Origin: JANQKX01 sp039028695 | GTDB lineage: Bacteria > Pseudomonadota > Alphaproteobacteria > Kiloniellales > Kiloniellaceae | Length of the DNA stretch: 64,000 nt | Assembly: GCA_039028695.1 (NCBI GenBank) | Contig: JBCCHN010000001.1 | Coordinates: forward strand, 62,001-126,000 | Reading direction: 5' to 3' | Part shown: piece after piece, positions 62,508 through 64,000 of the stretch | How the letters are laid out: each line of letters begins with the position of its first letter | Numbering within the stretch: position 1 is the stretch's first letter | The notes under the pieces: model-generated | Databases searched by the model: none | The model's input: the letters and a program-made list of their open reading frames with translations, nothing else | Told to the model about the DNA's origin: nothing | Made by a program: the position numbers and the translations under genes

Positions 62508-63560
62508 TTAAGCGTCCAATGGAATCAACTCAATCTCACCAAATTGATTCGCATAGGCATGGATGGCTGGCGATCCGCCGAGGTGCATGAGCAACACCTT
62601 GTCTTCAGGCGCGAAACGCCCTGAGGCGCTCAGGTCGAGCAGCCCACGAATGGCCCGGCCTTCATAGACAGGATCGGCGATCAATCCTTCTTTCGTCGCC
62701 ATCAGGCGAATGGCGTCTTTAATCGCCTCATCGGCGTAACCATATTCGGCCTCATTCGAGGCAATCACCTCGACATCTTCGGTCGTTACCAAGGGCGGCA
62801 ACCCCAAAACACCGAGCGCGTCATTCGCTAGATTCCGCACCCGCCGGCTCTTAATCTTTGTTTCGCCATCGTCAGCCACGCCGATAACCCGCGTGTTGAG
62901 GCCCAGTGCCTTAAAGCCGGCGACTAGCCCGGCCTGCGTGCTGCTCGAACCCGTTGTATGAACCAGATAGTCGAATTGCAGGCCTAGTTGATCCGCCTGA
63001 CCAGCCAACTCTGCAGCGCAATTGAGGTAGCCGAAACTACCGAGAGGATGTTCTGACGCCCCTCCTGGGATCAAATACGGCCTATGACCTTGGTTGCGAA
63101 GATGGCTTATGAATTCATCAAGTGGACCTTGGTCCTCAATCGGGCGGTCAGTCTCGTCGAGATATAGCTCGGCTCCCATCAAGTTGCTCAGCAAGATGTT
63201 CCCGACATGGCGATAGTTTGGACCAGCGTCTTTCGTCCATGCACAATGGAGCAGAGCGCATTTCATGCCCGCTCTTGCTGCTGATGCGGCTGTTTGCCGG
63301 GTATGGTTCGATTGTATAGCGCCGACAGTGACGAGCATATCGCACCCGCACTGGATTGCATCGCCAACTAGAAACTCTAGCTTCCGCGTTTTGTTCCCTC
63401 CTCCTTCTAGCCCTGTCAAATCATCCCGTTTCATCCAGAGGTCCGGCCCATCGAGCAAGTCGCGAAAGTTCTTAAGCTCGTGAATCGGCGTTGGGAGCTG
63501 CGCCAGCGATATCCTGGGAAGCCGACTAAGTCGATCGACCAATTCTGCATTGCTGATCAT
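62508..63560 (-). CDS. D-cysteine desulfhydrase / ACC deaminase family PLP enzyme
   Basis: 350-residue fold-type II PLP enzyme. The PLP Lys is K57 in GGGNKTRKLEFL; VGAIQSNHTRQTAA and HTTGSSSTQAGLVAG provide cofactor contacts. The pattern matches D-cysteine desulfhydrase and L-cysteate sulfo-lyase CuyA more closely than true ACC deaminase, but these overlap. Likely products are pyruvate, ammonia and sulfide or sulfite. It lies in a stretch rich in D-amino-acid genes, which mildly favours the D-cysteine reading. Confidence 0.9.
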   Translation of the reverse strand: MISNAELVDRLSRLPRISLAQLPTPIHELKNFRDLLDGPDLWMKRDDLTGLEGGGNKTRKLEFLVGDAIQCGCDMLVTVGAIQSNHTRQTAASAARAGMKCALLHCAWTKDAGPNYRHVGNILLSNLMGAELYLDETDRPIEDQGPLDEFISHLRNQGHRPYLIPGGASEHPLGSFGYLNCAAELAGQADQLGLQFDYLVHTTGSSSTQAGLVAGFKALGLNTRVIGVADDGETKIKSRRVRNLANDALGVLGLPPLVTTEDVEVIASNEAEYGYADEAIKDAIRLMATKEGLIADPVYEGRAIRGLLDLSASGRFAPEDKVLLMHLGGSPAIHAYANQFGEIELIPLDA

Positions 63561-64000
63561 TTGACGAACGCGCTGAGATTCGTTGCGGATGCAGCGTTAG
63601 AACTTGCTGACGCCGCCATGGGAATTCCAATAACATGAATTCGTTCGTCTTGCGAGACTTTCGCTTCCGGCTATACGCGGCGATTGCTCCCAGGCCTCGA
63701 TGGTGTCTTCTCTACCCTTCGCAGCAGCCCTCGTTTAAGGCCCTCTATTCTTCCCGCTTTTGACCCAAGACAGACCTCAAAGCAGGTGACGAAATTCATT
63801 CTGGACATAGATGTTGGCTCATTAAATACCCTCGGGTCGGACCTCAAGCGACCGCATAATTTTCTTGGCATCCCTATTAATAGTCTCCAGTCCGCACGGG
63901 TTAGGAAGTTGATTGTTTTCTCCGCGTTGTTCCAGAACCTACCAATCAATTGCTTCCCCATCGCGCAAGAACCCACCGGTTGGGCCATTTCTTGGTAAAG
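63561..64000. other. right-edge region with no supported gene
   Basis: 440 bp. Minus-strand frames contain protein-like fragments (GLETINRDAKKIMRSLEVR region) broken by stops, suggesting a decayed or partial gene entering from the right, but I do not recognise the family. A plus-strand frame at 63684-63998 is likewise unsupported. Confidence 0.35.

Noticed and set aside
1..64000. CRISPR arrays, phage modules or intact insertion sequences
   Set aside because: No regularly spaced repeats, phage structural genes or complete transposase were seen anywhere in the window.

Overview
The window looks like an accessory, catabolism-rich stretch of an alphaproteobacterial chromosome. I infer a free-living, probably marine or aquatic member related to Rhodospirillales or Rhodobacterales. 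The grounds are moderate GC, three separate TRAP transporters, a protein resembling the DMSP demethylase DmdA, a REC-cyclase signalling module, and compact operons with 4-bp ATGA overlaps. No rRNA, tRNA, CRISPR array or intact mobile element is visible. Mobile DNA is represented only by a decayed tyrosine-recombinase relic near 39 kb. Taxonomy is inference; no marker gene is present.

Layout. 1-6849 (+): TRAP transporter (5'-truncated binding protein, DctQ, DctM), class III aminotransferase, zinc alcohol dehydrogenase and URO-D-superfamily protein, apparently one catabolic operon. 7030-12755 (-): a GlpR/DeoR-type repressor, Ugp-like ABC transporter (ATPase, binding protein, two permeases) and GpdQ-like phosphodiesterase, with a HAD-IIA protein divergent at 13030. 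This looks like a glycerophosphodiester or glycerol-3-phosphate uptake unit. 14191-17773 (-): NarL-type response regulator, DISM-like histidine kinase and an outer-membrane barrel of the phenol MetA-degradation family. 18323-24693 (+): a truncated amino-acid binding protein, then a LivK-like periplasmic protein, TorS-like hybrid kinase, CheY-like receiver and receiver-adenylate cyclase. 24870-26863 (-): agmatine deiminase with a Tat-like leader and N-carbamoylputrescine amidase, preceded by the relic of a class III aminotransferase.

27744-31370 (+): SitABCD-like Mn/Fe ABC importer behind a 23-bp Fur/Mur-like palindrome. 31759-37623 (+): three consecutive SPFH (HflK/HflC-like) membrane proteins and a P1B-type ATPase with an unusual CPS motif. 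38122-47208: an SDR lacking its catalytic Tyr, the integrase relic, the DmdA-like protein, an IclR regulator with a TRAP operon (-), and a divergent GMC oxidoreductase. 47898-57254: ornithine-cyclodeaminase-family enzyme, RpiR regulator, a third TRAP operon fused by overlaps and followed by a VanX/DdpX-type D-Ala-D-Ala dipeptidase and DadA-like D-amino-acid dehydrogenase, then a lactate/malate-dehydrogenase-like protein and RidA. 57751-63560: CocE/NonD hydrolase, exported amidohydrolase and a D-cysteine desulfhydrase/ACC deaminase-like PLP enzyme.

Most promising for novelty are the three-SPFH plus P1B-ATPase cassette, the periplasmic-sensor to hybrid-kinase to receiver-cyclase relay, and the TRAP-linked D-Ala-D-Ala scavenging pathway. 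Family assignments come from motif and sequence recognition; no database search was run.
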